DNA from: Pseudomonas monsensis
Lineage (GTDB): Bacteria > Pseudomonadota > Gammaproteobacteria > Pseudomonadales > Pseudomonadaceae
Assembly (NCBI RefSeq): GCF_014268495.2
Contig: NZ_CP077087.1
Location: forward strand, 1,925,501 to 1,989,500
Reading direction: 5' to 3'
DNA length: 64,000 nucleotides
Below are positions 31,890 through 42,600 of this stretch, piece after piece. A model generated the notes under the pieces. It was not told the origin of the DNA. It saw nothing but the letters and a program-made list of their open reading frames with translations, and did not search any database. Each line of letters begins with the position of its first letter. Position 1 is the stretch's first letter. Made by a program: the position numbers and the translations under genes.

Positions 31890-32675
31890 ATGCTTCCGGC
31901 TCTATGGGTTGCCAAAACCGGTCTGTCCGCCCAGGACACCAACCTGACCACCATTTCCAACAACCTGGCGAACGTCTCGACCACGGGTTTCAAACGTGAC
32001 CGCGCCGAGTTCCAGGACCTGCTGTATCAGATCAAGCGTCAGCCAGGCGCCCAGTCGACCCAGGACAGCGAACTGCCGTCCGGTCTGCAGGTGGGTACCG
32101 GTGTGCGCATCGTCGGCACGCAGAAAAACTTCACCGCCGGCAGCCTGCAAACCACCGAGCAGCCGCTGGACATGGCCATCGACGGTCGTGGTTTCTTCCA
32201 GATCCTGCAGCCGGACGGCACCACGTCCTACACCCGTGACGGTACGTTCCACCTCGATTCCAATGGCCAGATCGTCAACGCCAGCGGTTTCGCCCTGGAA
32301 CCGGCCATCGTCATTCCGAACGATGCCCAGACCTTCACCGTAGGCCGCGACGGCACCGTGTCGATCACCATTGCCGGCAACCCGGCGTCCCAGGTGATCG
32401 GCAACCTGCAAACCGCCGACTTCATCAACCCGGCCGGTCTGCAAGCGGTGGGCAACAACCTGTTCCTGGAAACCGCCGCTTCCGGTGCGCCGCAAGTCGG
32501 TACCCCGGGCCTGAACGGTTTCGGCACCATGCTGCAGAACACTCTGGAAACCTCGAACGTCAGCACTGTTGAGGAGATGGTCAACATGATCACCACTCAG
32601 CGCGCCTACGAGATGAACTCCAAAGTGATCTCCACCGCCGACCAGATGCTCTCGTTCGTAACGCAGAATCTGTAA
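31890..32675 (+). CDS. flgG: Flagellar distal rod protein FlgG
   Basis: Distal rod protein of 261 residues, the usual length. It shows the N-terminal NNLANVSTTGFKRDRAEFQD rod motif, the FlgG-specific segment YQIKRQPGAQS, the central LDMAIDGRGFFQI, and the C-terminal SNVSTVEEMVNMITTQRAYE. It determines rod length and contacts the P and L rings. The start follows GAGGAGAA, 45 bases after flgF. Confidence 0.97.
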   Translation: MLPALWVAKTGLSAQDTNLTTISNNLANVSTTGFKRDRAEFQDLLYQIKRQPGAQSTQDSELPSGLQVGTGVRIVGTQKNFTAGSLQTTEQPLDMAIDGRGFFQILQPDGTTSYTRDGTFHLDSNGQIVNASGFALEPAIVIPNDAQTFTVGRDGTVSITIAGNPASQVIGNLQTADFINPAGLQAVGNNLFLETAASGAPQVGTPGLNGFGTMLQNTLETSNVSTVEEMVNMITTQRAYEMNSKVISTADQMLSFVTQNL

Positions 32676-32727
32676 TCCAGTCTATGAGGCGGCCATGAGG
32701 CCGCCAGCAACACCGTGAGGTAGGGTC

Positions 32728-33423
32728 ATGAAACGCTTCGTATCTGTTCTGGCATTGGGTGGGGTCGTCTCGCTCGCGGGCTGCGTCGCGCCGACGCCCA
32801 AGCCCAATGACCCTTACTACGCCCCGGTGTTGCCGCGCACGCCATTGCCGGCTGCGGCCAACAACGGCTCGATCTATCAGGCCGGCTTCGAGCAGAACCT
32901 GTACAGCGACCGCAAGGCGTTCCGCGTCGGTGACATCATCACCATCACGCTGAACGAGAAGACTCAGGCGAGCAAGAACGCCAACTCGCAAGTGGCCAAG
33001 AACAGCAAGACCGGCATCGGCCTGACGTCGTTGTTCGGCGGCAGCGGTACCACCAACAACCCGTTGGGCGGTAACGACCTGAGCCTGGACGTCGGCTACA
33101 GCGGCGACCGTGCGACCAAAGGCGACAGCAAGGCGGCGCAGGGCAACACCCTGACCGGTTCGATCACCGTGACCGTGGCTGACGTGCTGCCCAACGGCAT
33201 CATCGCCGTGCGCGGCGAGAAGTGGATGACCCTCAACACCGGCGACGAGTTGGTGCGGATCGCAGGTCTGGTGCGCGCTGATGACATTGCCACCGACAAC
33301 ACCGTGTCGTCGACCCGTGTCGCCGATGCGCGTATCACCTACTCGGGCACCGGTTCGTTTGCCGATGCGAGTCAGCCAGGCTGGTTCGACCGTTTCTTCC
33401 TCAGCCCGCTGTTCCCTTTCTAG
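32728..33423 (+). CDS. flgH: Flagellar L-ring lipoprotein FlgH
   Basis: Outer-membrane L-ring protein of 231 residues. The lipobox LAGC places lipidated Cys at residue 19. Conserved segments are FRVGDIITITLNEKTQASKN, GNTLTGSITVTVADVLPNG and GEKWMTLNTGDELVRIAGLV. Start follows GAGGTAGG. The next gene starts within 10 bases of its stop, so translation is coupled. Confidence 0.96.
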   Translation: MKRFVSVLALGGVVSLAGCVAPTPKPNDPYYAPVLPRTPLPAAANNGSIYQAGFEQNLYSDRKAFRVGDIITITLNEKTQASKNANSQVAKNSKTGIGLTSLFGGSGTTNNPLGGNDLSLDVGYSGDRATKGDSKAAQGNTLTGSITVTVADVLPNGIIAVRGEKWMTLNTGDELVRIAGLVRADDIATDNTVSSTRVADARITYSGTGSFADASQPGWFDRFFLSPLFPF

Positions 33424-33432
33424 GTGGCGACT

Positions 33433-34539
33433 TTGAATTTCAAGAGCCTCATGCTGGCTGCGGCCCTGTTGTCCGCAGCCTTTGGTGCCCACGCCGAGCG
33501 GCTGAAAGATATCGCCAGCATTTCCGGCGTGCGTTCCAACCAGTTGATCGGTTACGGCCTGGTGGTCGGGCTTAACGGCACCGGCGACCAGACGACACAG
33601 ACCCCGTTCACCCTGCAGACCTTCAACAACATGCTCTCGCAGTTCGGCATCAAGGTGCCGCCGGGATCGGGCAACGTGCAGTTGAAAAACGTTGCGGCGG
33701 TGTCGGTAAGTGCCGATCTGCCGGCGTTCGCCAAACCGGGTCAGCAGGTCGACATCACCGTGTCGTCCATCGGTAACTCCAAGAGCCTGCGCGGCGGCAC
33801 CCTGTTGCTGACCCCGCTCAAGGGTATCGACGGTAACGTCTACGCCATCGCTCAGGGCAACCTGGTGGTCGGTGGTTTCGACGCCGAAGGGCGCGACGGT
33901 TCGAAGATCACCGTCAACGTTCCGTCGGCCGGTCGTATTCCCGGCGGTGCTTCGGTCGAGCGTTCGGTGCCGAGCGGTTTCAACCAGGGCAACAGCCTGA
34001 CGCTGAACCTCAACCGTTCCGACTTCACCACCGCCAAGCGCATCGTCGACAAGATCAACGACATGCTCGGCCCTGGCGTGGCGCAAGCCATCGACGGCGG
34101 TTCGATCCGCGTCACTGCACCGCTTGATCCGAGCCAGCGCGTCGACTACCTGTCGATCCTGGAAAACCTTGAGGTCGATCCGGGCCAGGCCGTGGCGAAA
34201 GTCATCATCAACTCGCGTACTGGCACCATCGTCATCGGCCAGAACGTGAAGGTCTCGCCGGCCGCCGTGACCCACGGCAGCCTGACCGTGACCATCACCG
34301 AAGACCCGATCGTCAGCCAGCCAGGTCCGTTGTCCAACGGCCAGACCGCCGTCGTGCCGCGTTCGCGGGTCAATGCCCAGCAAGAAGCCAAGCCGATGTT
34401 CAAGTTCGGTCCGGGCACCACCCTCGACGAGATCGTGCGGGCGGTGAACCAGGTCGGCGCGGCACCGGGTGACTTGATGGCCATTCTTGAAGCACTGAAA
34501 CAGGCCGGCGCGTTGCAAGCCGACCTGATCGTGATCTGA
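33433..34539 (+). CDS. flgI: Flagellar P-ring protein FlgI
   Basis: Periplasmic P-ring protein, about 368 residues, with a Sec signal peptide (NFKSLMLAAALLSAAFGAHA) and the signature RLKDIASISGVRSNQLIGYG. Other conserved blocks are GLNGTGDQT, TPFTLQTFNNMLSQFG, and VTITEDPIVSQPGPLS near the end. TTG at 33433 is chosen because AGGTGG lies 5 bases upstream; a GTG at 33424, right after the flgH stop, would add three residues and has no ribosome binding site. Both are possible. Confidence 0.95.
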   Translation: MNFKSLMLAAALLSAAFGAHAERLKDIASISGVRSNQLIGYGLVVGLNGTGDQTTQTPFTLQTFNNMLSQFGIKVPPGSGNVQLKNVAAVSVSADLPAFAKPGQQVDITVSSIGNSKSLRGGTLLLTPLKGIDGNVYAIAQGNLVVGGFDAEGRDGSKITVNVPSAGRIPGGASVERSVPSGFNQGNSLTLNLNRSDFTTAKRIVDKINDMLGPGVAQAIDGGSIRVTAPLDPSQRVDYLSILENLEVDPGQAVAKVIINSRTGTIVIGQNVKVSPAAVTHGSLTVTITEDPIVSQPGPLSNGQTAVVPRSRVNAQQEAKPMFKFGPGTTLDEIVRAVNQVGAAPGDLMAILEALKQAGALQADLIVI

Positions 34540-34550
34540 GGCCGACACTC

Positions 34551-35843
34551 ATGGATATGCGCAAGAGCGGTCTGGTCAGCAGCAACGATTCGGGTTCGTA
34601 CTCGGACCTCAATCGCCTGAACCAGCTCAAGGTCGGTGACAAGAACAGCGATGCGAACATGCGCAAAGTGGCGCAGGAATTCGAATCGCTGTTCCTCGGT
34701 GAAATGCTCAAGTCGATGCGTTCGGCCACTGAAGCGCTGGGCCAGGACAACCCGCTCAACACGCCGGCAGCCAAGCAGTATCAGGAAATGTACGACCAGC
34801 AATTGGCGGTGTCGTTGTCGCGCGAGGGCGGTGGTATTGGCCTGGCCGACGTGTTGATGCGCCAGATGTCGAAGAACAAACCGATGGCGCCGGGTGAGGC
34901 TGCAGCGGCGTCCGCCGCCAAGCAGGAAGAAGCCAAAGCCAAGGCTGCCGCCGTGGTCACACCGGTGGCTGCTGGCACTGTCGCCACCCACGGGCCGTTG
35001 TCACGCCTCAATGGCGAACGTCCGTTGTGGGCATCGCGTTCGGTGAATGCGCCGAACACCGATATTTCTCACCGTAATGACATGGCGCTGATCAACCAGC
35101 GTCGTCTGGCCTTGCCGCCGAAACTGGCCGATCGGTTGCTGGCCGGTCTGGTGCCGTCGGCCACGCCGACCGCCGCCAGTCAATTGCCGCAACGCGCCGC
35201 GACCGCCGCCACGACCGGCGCCGGACCGCTGTACAACGGCGACTGGCTGGCACGTGCCGAAAACGAAAAAGCCTCCGGCGGGTCGATGCAGGTCTATGGC
35301 CGCGCAATGGCGCAGATTCCCTTGGCGCCGGCGAAAAAAGCCTTCAGTTCTGCCGACGAATTCGTCAACACCATGCTGCCGATGGCCAAGGAAGCCGCCG
35401 ACCGTATCGGCGTCGATCCGCGCTATCTGGTGGCGCAGGCGGCATTGGAAACCGGTTGGGGCAAATCGGTCATGCGCGCCCAGGATGGCAGCAGCAGCCA
35501 CAACCTGTTTGGTATCAAGGCCAGCAGTAACTGGAAGGGCGATTCGGCCCGGGCGATCACCAGCGAATTCCGCAACGGGGAGATGGTCAAGGAGACGGCC
35601 GAGTTCCGTTCCTACGCTTCGTACAAGGACAGCTTCCACGATCTGGTGACTTTGCTGCAGAGCAATAATCGCTATCAAGATGTGCTGAAGTCGGCCGATA
35701 ACCCAGAACAGTTTGTACGCGAGTTGCAAAAGGCCGGTTACGCCACCGACCCGAACTACGCGAGCAAGATTTCGCAGATTGCCAAGCAGATGAACGTTAA
35801 CCAGAACTACGCTGCGGCGGGCGTTTCGACAACGCCTCTATAA
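34551..35843 (+). CDS. flgJ: Flagellar rod assembly protein/peptidoglycan hydrolase FlgJ
   Basis: Bifunctional protein of 430 residues. The N-terminal rod-scaffold domain (about 1-110) has VAQEFESLFLGEMLKSMRSA and YQEMYDQQLAVSLSREGG. An Ala/Pro-rich linker follows. The C-terminal glucosaminidase domain (about 275-420) has ESLI-type active-site surroundings in YLVAQAALETGWGKSVM, with Glu as likely catalyst, then NLFGIKASSNWKGDSA and RSYASYKDSFHDLVTLL. It clears peptidoglycan for the growing rod. It is longer than the 313-residue Salmonella form because of the linker. Confidence 0.95.
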   Translation: MDMRKSGLVSSNDSGSYSDLNRLNQLKVGDKNSDANMRKVAQEFESLFLGEMLKSMRSATEALGQDNPLNTPAAKQYQEMYDQQLAVSLSREGGGIGLADVLMRQMSKNKPMAPGEAAAASAAKQEEAKAKAAAVVTPVAAGTVATHGPLSRLNGERPLWASRSVNAPNTDISHRNDMALINQRRLALPPKLADRLLAGLVPSATPTAASQLPQRAATAATTGAGPLYNGDWLARAENEKASGGSMQVYGRAMAQIPLAPAKKAFSSADEFVNTMLPMAKEAADRIGVDPRYLVAQAALETGWGKSVMRAQDGSSSHNLFGIKASSNWKGDSARAITSEFRNGEMVKETAEFRSYASYKDSFHDLVTLLQSNNRYQDVLKSADNPEQFVRELQKAGYATDPNYASKISQIAKQMNVNQNYAAAGVSTTPL

Positions 35844-35865
35844 AACATACAGTAAGGTTTGAACC

Positions 35866-37926
35866 ATGAGTTTGCTCAACATCGGGATGTCGGGTTTATC
35901 CGCTAGCCAATCTTCTTTGATGGTGACGGGCAACAACATTGCCAACGTCGATACGGCCGGGTACTCGCGCCAGCAAACCGTGCAGAATTCAAAAGGCTCG
36001 ATTCAGAGTGGCAATCTCTGGATCGGCACCGGTACCACCCTGGCTGACGTGCGCCGGGTGTACAACAGCTACATTGATGCCCAGTTGCAGACCACCACTT
36101 CGCTCAACAGCGATGCCGCGGCGTACCTGGGTCAGGTCACCCCGCTGGACAAGTTGCTGTCCGACAGTGGCACCGGCCTCAATGGTGCACTGACCAAGTT
36201 CTTCGCCTCGGTGCAGAACGTCAACGCCAAGCCGGGTGACGATGCTTCGCGGCAGTTGCTGCTCAGCGATGCGCAGGCCCTGAGCGCTCGCTTCAACTCG
36301 GTTTCCAGTCAGTTGAACGCGCAGAACCAGGACATCAACGGCAACCTGTCGAGCATGGCCGATCAGGTCAACAAACTGGCGTCCACCGTGGCCCAGTTGA
36401 ACCAGAAGATTTCCGAAATTTCCAACGCCGGCGGCCAGCCCAACGAACTGCTCGACGCGCGCAACGAGACCATTCGCCAGCTGTCCACCTTCACCGGTGC
36501 GCAGGTGGTCGAGCGTGGCGGCAACATGGACATCTACCTGGGCAACGGTCAGCCGTTGGTCATGGGTGGCACCGCCAGCAAACTGGAAGTCACGCCAACC
36601 AAGGCCGACCCGTCGCGCATGGGCATCCAGATCAACAATGGTTCGACTTCCATCGACATCACCTCGGGCATTACCGGTGGTGAAATCGGCGGTCTGCTGC
36701 GTTATCGCAGCACCGTGCTGGACCCGGCGATGAACGAACTGGGCCGCGTCGCGCTGGTCGTTGCCGATCAGATGAACTCGATTCAGGGCCAGGGCATCGA
36801 CAAGAACGGTGACTTCGGCGGCAACCTGTTCAACAGCATCAACACCGCGGCCAGCATGGCTTCGCGCAGCACCGCTACCATTGGCAACAGTGCCGGTTCC
36901 GGCAACTTCGATGTGAGCATCAAAGACTCCGGCAAACTGACCATCAACGATTACAAGGTGACCTTCACCAGCGCCACGGACTACACCGTGCAGCGGCTGC
37001 CGGAAGGCACTGCGATGGGCGCGTTCAGCACCACCACCACCCCGGCTCCGGTGATCGACGGCTTCTCTCTGAATCTCACTGGCGGCACGGCAGCGGCGGG
37101 CGACACGTTCAAGATCACCCCGACCCGCAATGCCGCAGCCAACATCAAGACCGAGATGACCGACTCCAAGCGTCTGGCCATCGCCGCTCCGTTGGGCGCC
37201 GCCATTGCTCCGGGAGGCAGCGGCACGCTGACTATTCCGGCCAGCGGTCAGCCGACCCTGACCACCAAGTTCGACATCTACGACCCGACCACCACCACTG
37301 CGATGCAGAACGGCATGAAGTACTCGACGCCGGTCAAAGTGGTGTTTGGTGATCCGTCGGCAGATGGCACCAGCCAGGGCTATCAACTGCTGGACGCCAA
37401 GGGTGGCGTGCTCAGCAGCGGCACCATCAAGCCGGGCCAGACCAACACCCTGAGCCTGAGCATTCCGCTCAAGGACTCGACCGGTGCGGCGATTCCACCG
37501 GCGCCCGCCACTCAGTACACCGTCAATTTCGACATGACCGTTGCCGGTTCGCCAGGCAAGGGCACGGCGGTCAACGTCAGCCTCAGCCAGCCGGGCACGC
37601 TGGACAACCGCAACGGCGGTGTCCTCGCTGACCTGCAGACCAAACAAACCGTCGACACCGGCTCTGCCAGCAAAGGCATTTCGCTGACCGATGCTTACGG
37701 CAAACTGGTCGAAGGCGTCGGTGCCAAAGCCGCTCAGGGCAAGCTCGACAGTGCCGCCACCGATGCGATTCTGGCCAACGCCAAGGGCGCCCGTGACTCG
37801 CTGTCCGGTGTCGACCTCGACGAAGAGACCGGCAACCTGGTCAAGTTCCAGCAGTACTACACCGCGTCCTCGCAGATCATCAAGGCTGCGCAGGAAACCT
37901 TCAGCACACTGATCAACAGTCTTTAA
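35866..37926 (+). CDS. flgK: Flagellar hook-associated protein FlgK (HAP1)
   Basis: Hook-filament junction protein. The conserved N-terminus (MSLLNIGMSGLSASQSSLMV then TGNNIANVDTAGYSRQQTVQ) and C-terminal helix (SGVDLDEETGNLVKFQQYYT) are clear. At 686 residues it is about 140 longer than the enterobacterial protein; the extra length lies in the variable Thr/Gly/Ala-rich middle (about 330-590). Start follows AAGG. flgL follows after 13 bases. Confidence 0.95.
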   Translation: MSLLNIGMSGLSASQSSLMVTGNNIANVDTAGYSRQQTVQNSKGSIQSGNLWIGTGTTLADVRRVYNSYIDAQLQTTTSLNSDAAAYLGQVTPLDKLLSDSGTGLNGALTKFFASVQNVNAKPGDDASRQLLLSDAQALSARFNSVSSQLNAQNQDINGNLSSMADQVNKLASTVAQLNQKISEISNAGGQPNELLDARNETIRQLSTFTGAQVVERGGNMDIYLGNGQPLVMGGTASKLEVTPTKADPSRMGIQINNGSTSIDITSGITGGEIGGLLRYRSTVLDPAMNELGRVALVVADQMNSIQGQGIDKNGDFGGNLFNSINTAASMASRSTATIGNSAGSGNFDVSIKDSGKLTINDYKVTFTSATDYTVQRLPEGTAMGAFSTTTTPAPVIDGFSLNLTGGTAAAGDTFKITPTRNAAANIKTEMTDSKRLAIAAPLGAAIAPGGSGTLTIPASGQPTLTTKFDIYDPTTTTAMQNGMKYSTPVKVVFGDPSADGTSQGYQLLDAKGGVLSSGTIKPGQTNTLSLSIPLKDSTGAAIPPAPATQYTVNFDMTVAGSPGKGTAVNVSLSQPGTLDNRNGGVLADLQTKQTVDTGSASKGISLTDAYGKLVEGVGAKAAQGKLDSAATDAILANAKGARDSLSGVDLDEETGNLVKFQQYYTASSQIIKAAQETFSTLINSL

Positions 37927-37939
37927 GGAGTCGTAAACC

Positions 37940-39505
37940 ATGCGCATTTCTACTGGCCAGTTTTACGAGTCCTCGGCAGCCAACTACCAGAAAAACTTCG
38001 CCAACGTGGTCAAGAGCAGCGAAGAGGCGAGCAGCCTGGTTCGCGTCAACACCGCGGCAGACGATCCGGTGGGTGCCTCGCGTCTGCTGCAATTGGGTCA
38101 GCAGGCTTCGATGCTCGATCAGTACGAAGCCAACGCCACCACGATCAAAGGCACTCTGGGTACCGCTGAAGCGGTGATGACCAGCATCAACAACGTGCTG
38201 CAGCGTGCCAAAGAGCTGGCCGTGAGTGCCGGCAACGCCGGTTACACGGACTCCGACCGCCAGGCGACTGCCTCCGAGCTCGGTCAGATCGAAGAGCAAC
38301 TGCTCAGCCTGATGAACAGCAAGGACGAGAACGGCAAATACATTTTCGCCGGCTCCAAGGGCGACACCGTGCCGTTCACGCGCAATGACGATGGCACCTA
38401 CGCCTACAACGGCGATCAGGTGACCCTCGACCTGGCCATTGGCGACAACATGAAAATGGCCACCAACACCACCGGCTGGGAAGCCTTCCAGCAAGCCGTC
38501 AATACCAGCCGCAGCCAGGTCACCATGACGGCGCCGGCGGTCAATGACAACCGTGTGGTGCTGTCCAACGGTCAGGTGTCGTCGAATGTCAGTTACAACA
38601 GCAAGTTCCGCAGTGGCGAACCGTACAGCGTGTCGTTCGTCAGCGGCACTCAACTGAAGATCACGGACTCGGCCGGTAACGATGTCACTGCCGAAGCCAG
38701 CCAGGGTGGCGCGTTCGATCCGGCAAGCACGGCTGGTCAAACGGTAAGCTTTCGCGGCGTAGACCTGACGCTGAACATCAACCTGCAAGCGGGCGACGTA
38801 CCGGGCACCGTTCTGCCAGGTCATACGTTCACCCTCGCGGCCAAGCCTGATACCTTCACCGGTACCCGCAGCCCGGGTAACCCGTCGTCGGCGCAGATCA
38901 CCGGCAGCAGCGTGACCAACTCCACGGACTACAAGGCCAGTTTCCCGACCGGTTCGGCGGTGATGAAATTTACCAGTGCTACCGCCTTCGATCTGTACGC
39001 CGCGCCGTTGACTGCCGACAGCAAACCGGTGTCGAGCGGCACCGTGGTCGCCGGCGTCGCCACTGCATCGGGTGTGAGCTTCAACATCAGCGGTACGCCG
39101 GCGGCCAACGATCAGTTCAGCATTGCCGTCAACACGCACGAAACCCAGAACATTCTGGACAGCGTGAACCAGTTGAAAAACGTGCTCAACACGCCAACCA
39201 ACGGCAATGCCCTGGCGATCCAGCAGTTGCAGGCCGGTCTGGCTTCCGGTCTGGGCAACCTCGCCAGCGGTACCGATCAGCTGTCCAGCGCGATCAGTTC
39301 GGTCGGTGGTCGTGGCTCGTCGCTGATGACCCAGAGTGATACCAATCAGTCGCTGGTACTGGCTAACGCACAGACACAATCGTCGATCCGCGATTCCGAT
39401 CCGGCCGAAGTCATGACCCGTCTGACCCTGCAGCAAACCATGTTGCAGGCTTCGCAACTGGCCTTCAGCAAGATTGCGCAACTGGGCTTGTTCAACAAGA
39501 TCTGA
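37940..39505 (+). CDS. flgL: Flagellar hook-associated protein FlgL (HAP3)
   Basis: Second junction protein. The N-terminus (MRISTGQFYESSAANYQKNF and VRVNTAADDPVGASRLLQLG) and the flagellin-like C-terminus (ESSIRDSDPAEVMTRL-like SSIRDSDPAEVMTRLTLQQT) are diagnostic. Length is 521 residues against about 317 in Salmonella, the excess being a large central insertion (about 165-400) that would be surface exposed. Start follows AAGGAG. Last gene of the flgF-L run. Confidence 0.95.
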   Translation: MRISTGQFYESSAANYQKNFANVVKSSEEASSLVRVNTAADDPVGASRLLQLGQQASMLDQYEANATTIKGTLGTAEAVMTSINNVLQRAKELAVSAGNAGYTDSDRQATASELGQIEEQLLSLMNSKDENGKYIFAGSKGDTVPFTRNDDGTYAYNGDQVTLDLAIGDNMKMATNTTGWEAFQQAVNTSRSQVTMTAPAVNDNRVVLSNGQVSSNVSYNSKFRSGEPYSVSFVSGTQLKITDSAGNDVTAEASQGGAFDPASTAGQTVSFRGVDLTLNINLQAGDVPGTVLPGHTFTLAAKPDTFTGTRSPGNPSSAQITGSSVTNSTDYKASFPTGSAVMKFTSATAFDLYAAPLTADSKPVSSGTVVAGVATASGVSFNISGTPAANDQFSIAVNTHETQNILDSVNQLKNVLNTPTNGNALAIQQLQAGLASGLGNLASGTDQLSSAISSVGGRGSSLMTQSDTNQSLVLANAQTQSSIRDSDPAEVMTRLTLQQTMLQASQLAFSKIAQLGLFNKI

Positions 39506-39551
39506 GTCTGTGCCTGTCGAGCTGCCAACCGTCTTTTCCTAAGCGGTTACG

Positions 39552-39580
39552 GGGTTCCTGCCTGAAGAGGGCAGGAACCC
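39552..39580 (+). terminator. Hairpin after flgL
   Basis: An 11-bp perfect stem (GGGTTCCTGCC with GGCAGGAACCC) and a 7-base loop. No T run follows, so it may end or attenuate the flg transcript, or allow read-through into the glycosyltransferase 20 bases later. Confidence 0.55.
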
Positions 39581-39601
39581 GCCGCTCGAGAGTTTCCCGT
39601 C

Positions 39602-42600
39602 GTGAATCAACACCCCCTCGTCAGTATCGTCATCCCCGCCTTCAATCCGCGCTTCTTCGATCAGGCGCTGATGAGTGCGCTCGCGCAGACGTACGAAAAC
39701 GTCGAGATCGTCATATGCGATGACTCGGCCGATGAACGGATTCGTGAGATCGTCGAGTCCTTCGCCGAGCCGGCCCATCCTATCCGTTACCTGCGCAATC
39801 CGCAGCGACTGGGCTTGCAGAAGAACCTGCTGCGCTGCGTCGAAGCGGCGCGGGGCGAGTTCATCAAGGTGTTGTGCGATGACGATCGGCTGTTTGCACC
39901 AAGCATCGCATTACAGGCGCAGGCACTGATCGAGCATGCCGATGCCAATCTGGTGTTCGCCCTGCGCATGCTCAGCGACGCCGGCAACTTCCTTTTGCCG
40001 CCGCGGGTCGAGAACTGCCGTTTCAGCCCGAACGATGCCTTGTTCAAAGGCGATGACATGCTGGCGATCTTCGAATCGACGCCGCTGAACTTCGTCGGTA
40101 ATTTCAGTGCGGCACTGATGCGTCGCGCCGATGTGCTGGAACTGCTGCCGGCCTTGATTCAGGAGGGCGCCGGTTTCGTCGCCACGCTCGATTTTGCCTT
40201 GTTCGTGTGCTTGATGCGTCGTGGCAATTTTGTCTCGCTCAGCACTGTGCTGAGCACCGAGCGCCTGTATCCGGAGCGTCTGAGCAAGACCCCGGAAATG
40301 CTCAAGGCCGCCAAGGTGGAATGGGACTGGCTCAAGCAAATGCTCGCCGCCCGCAGTGGTGAAGCGGCGCCCGCCGCCGGCTGGGTGCGTTACATTGATC
40401 TGGCCAATACCGGTGACTTGCCGCACGCCTGGCAGGAGTTGTGCGTAACGCGCATCCTCGGCAACCGCAACACGGTGGTCAGTGGTCGTGTCGGTGCCGA
40501 AAGCGAAAGTTACGCCGACTTCTATCGTGAGTGGTTGTCGATTCGCCGCTTCAGCGAGGTCGAGCAACGGCTGATGCCGCAACGCATTGCCAGTTGGCCG
40601 ATGCGTCCGCAGATCGTGCCGATTGTGATCGACAACGCTGGCGACAGTGCTGCGCTGGCCACGACGTTGCAGAGCATCAAGGCGCAACTCTATCCGGCGC
40701 AGGCGGTGGTGGTGCTGTCGGATGCGCAGTGCGAGGCTGATGAGCGCACGCTGCAGTTGCCGTTTCAGGCCGATTGGGCACAACAGCTCAACGCGGTGAT
40801 CCCGCAACTGGAAGGCACCCACTGGTTTTACCTGTTGCAGGCCGGCGACACCCTGCGTGATTCGGCGCTGCTGATTCTGGCCGAGCGTATCGCCGGCACG
40901 CCGGGCTTGTTGTGCGCCTACAGCGACGAAGGCGCGCAAGTCGACGGCGAATCGACCGAACCAGTGTTCAAGCCTGACTTCAACCTCGATCTGATGCGCG
41001 CCTATCCGTATGTGGGGCGAGCGCTGGCGTTCGAGCGTCAGCGTTTCATGGCGCTGGGTGGATTTGATCCGGTCCATGGCGAACTGGCGCCGCATGATTT
41101 GCTCTGGCGCCTGGTGGAAGAGGCCGGTCCGCAAACCATCGAGCACATTGCCGAGGTCCAGGTGGAATCGAGCCTGACCTACGCGCAATGGCTGTCGCTG
41201 CCGCCAGTCATCGACTACAACGCGGCCGTCGTGACGGCGCATCTGCAGCGGATCGGGGTCGATCACCGCATGCGTCATGACGAATTGCCCCTGATCAACC
41301 GCATCGACTATCGGCATGCGGCGCGCCCGCAGGTGTCGATCATCATTCAGGCCGGTGATTCGCTGCACGCCTTGCAGCGCTGCACCGAGAGCCTGATCGA
41401 GCGCACGGCTTATACCCTTTACGAAATTCTCATCGTCGATGCCGGTGTCACTGATTCGCAGATGCTCGAATGGCTGAGCGCCATGGCCCAGCTCGGGGCG
41501 TCGATGTTGCGGGTGTTGCGTTACGCCGGTGACAACAATCCTGCCGCGATCCGCAACTTCGCCGCCGAGCAGTCCCGTGGCGAATATCTGCTGTTGCTTG
41601 ACGCGCAAGCGGTCATCTGTGAACGCGACTGGCTCGATGAGTTACTCAATCATGCCCAGCGTCCGGAAGTCGCCGTGGTCGGTGCGCGGTTGCTCAGCCC
41701 CGAGGGGGCTATCGTCAGCGCGGGCCTGATTCTGGGCCTGGCCGGGCCGGTCGGTGCGCCCTTTGCCGGCGAGGCGGCCAGCAGTCGCGGTTACATGCAG
41801 CGTTTACATGTGACGCAGAACTGGAGCGCGGTCAGCAGTCAGTGCCTGATGCTGCGCAAGCAGGTTTTCGAGGAGCTTGGCCGGTTCGATGAGGTGACTT
41901 ACACCCGTGGCTTGAGTGACGTCGACCTGTGTCTGCGTGCAGGCAAGGAAGGCTATCTGGTGGTCTGGACGCCTTACGCCAGTGTGGTGATCGCGCCGCT
42001 GACAGAGGCTGCGCCGGTGATCCTGCCCGAACAGGAGGAAGAGGCGTTCCATCGGCAGTGGATGAGTAAAATCATCAAGGATCCGGCGTACAGCCCGTCG
42101 CTCAGTCTCGGCGTGTCGAGCTTCAGTCTGGAACCGTCCCTGCGCAATAACTGGAACCCGTTTTGCAGTCGGGCGTTGCCGCTGATCCTCGGCTTGCCGG
42201 TAAACAGTTCGGCCGTCGGCCACTATCGCGTGACCGGACCCTTGGCCGAGCTGGAAAGCAGTGGTCGGGCACTCGGACGCTGGGCCTACGAGTCGCCGTC
42301 GACGGTCGAGATCGAGCGTCTGGCGCCTGACTCGATCATCCTGCAATGCCGTTACAGCGAAGGTGCGGTCAGCGACATTCTGCGCATTAAAAAGTACTCC
42401 AGTGCGCTGCGGATTTTCGAGCTCGACGACTACGTGGTCAGTGCACCGAAGAAAAATACCCATGCCCGCAACAAGCCGGTCAACACCGAGCAGATGCTGC
42501 GCGAGGGCATTGCCCTGTGCGATCGCGTGGTGGTGACGACGCAGCCGCTGGCGGATGCGTTATCGAGCATGCACAGCGACATCCGCATTGTGCCGAACAT

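Noticed and set aside
32590..34548. 652-residue minus-strand open frame
   Set aside because: Antisense to flgH and flgI, which have unmistakable motifs and ribosome binding sites.
35989..37947. 652-residue minus-strand open frame
   Set aside because: Antisense to flgK; composition is that of a complementary frame.
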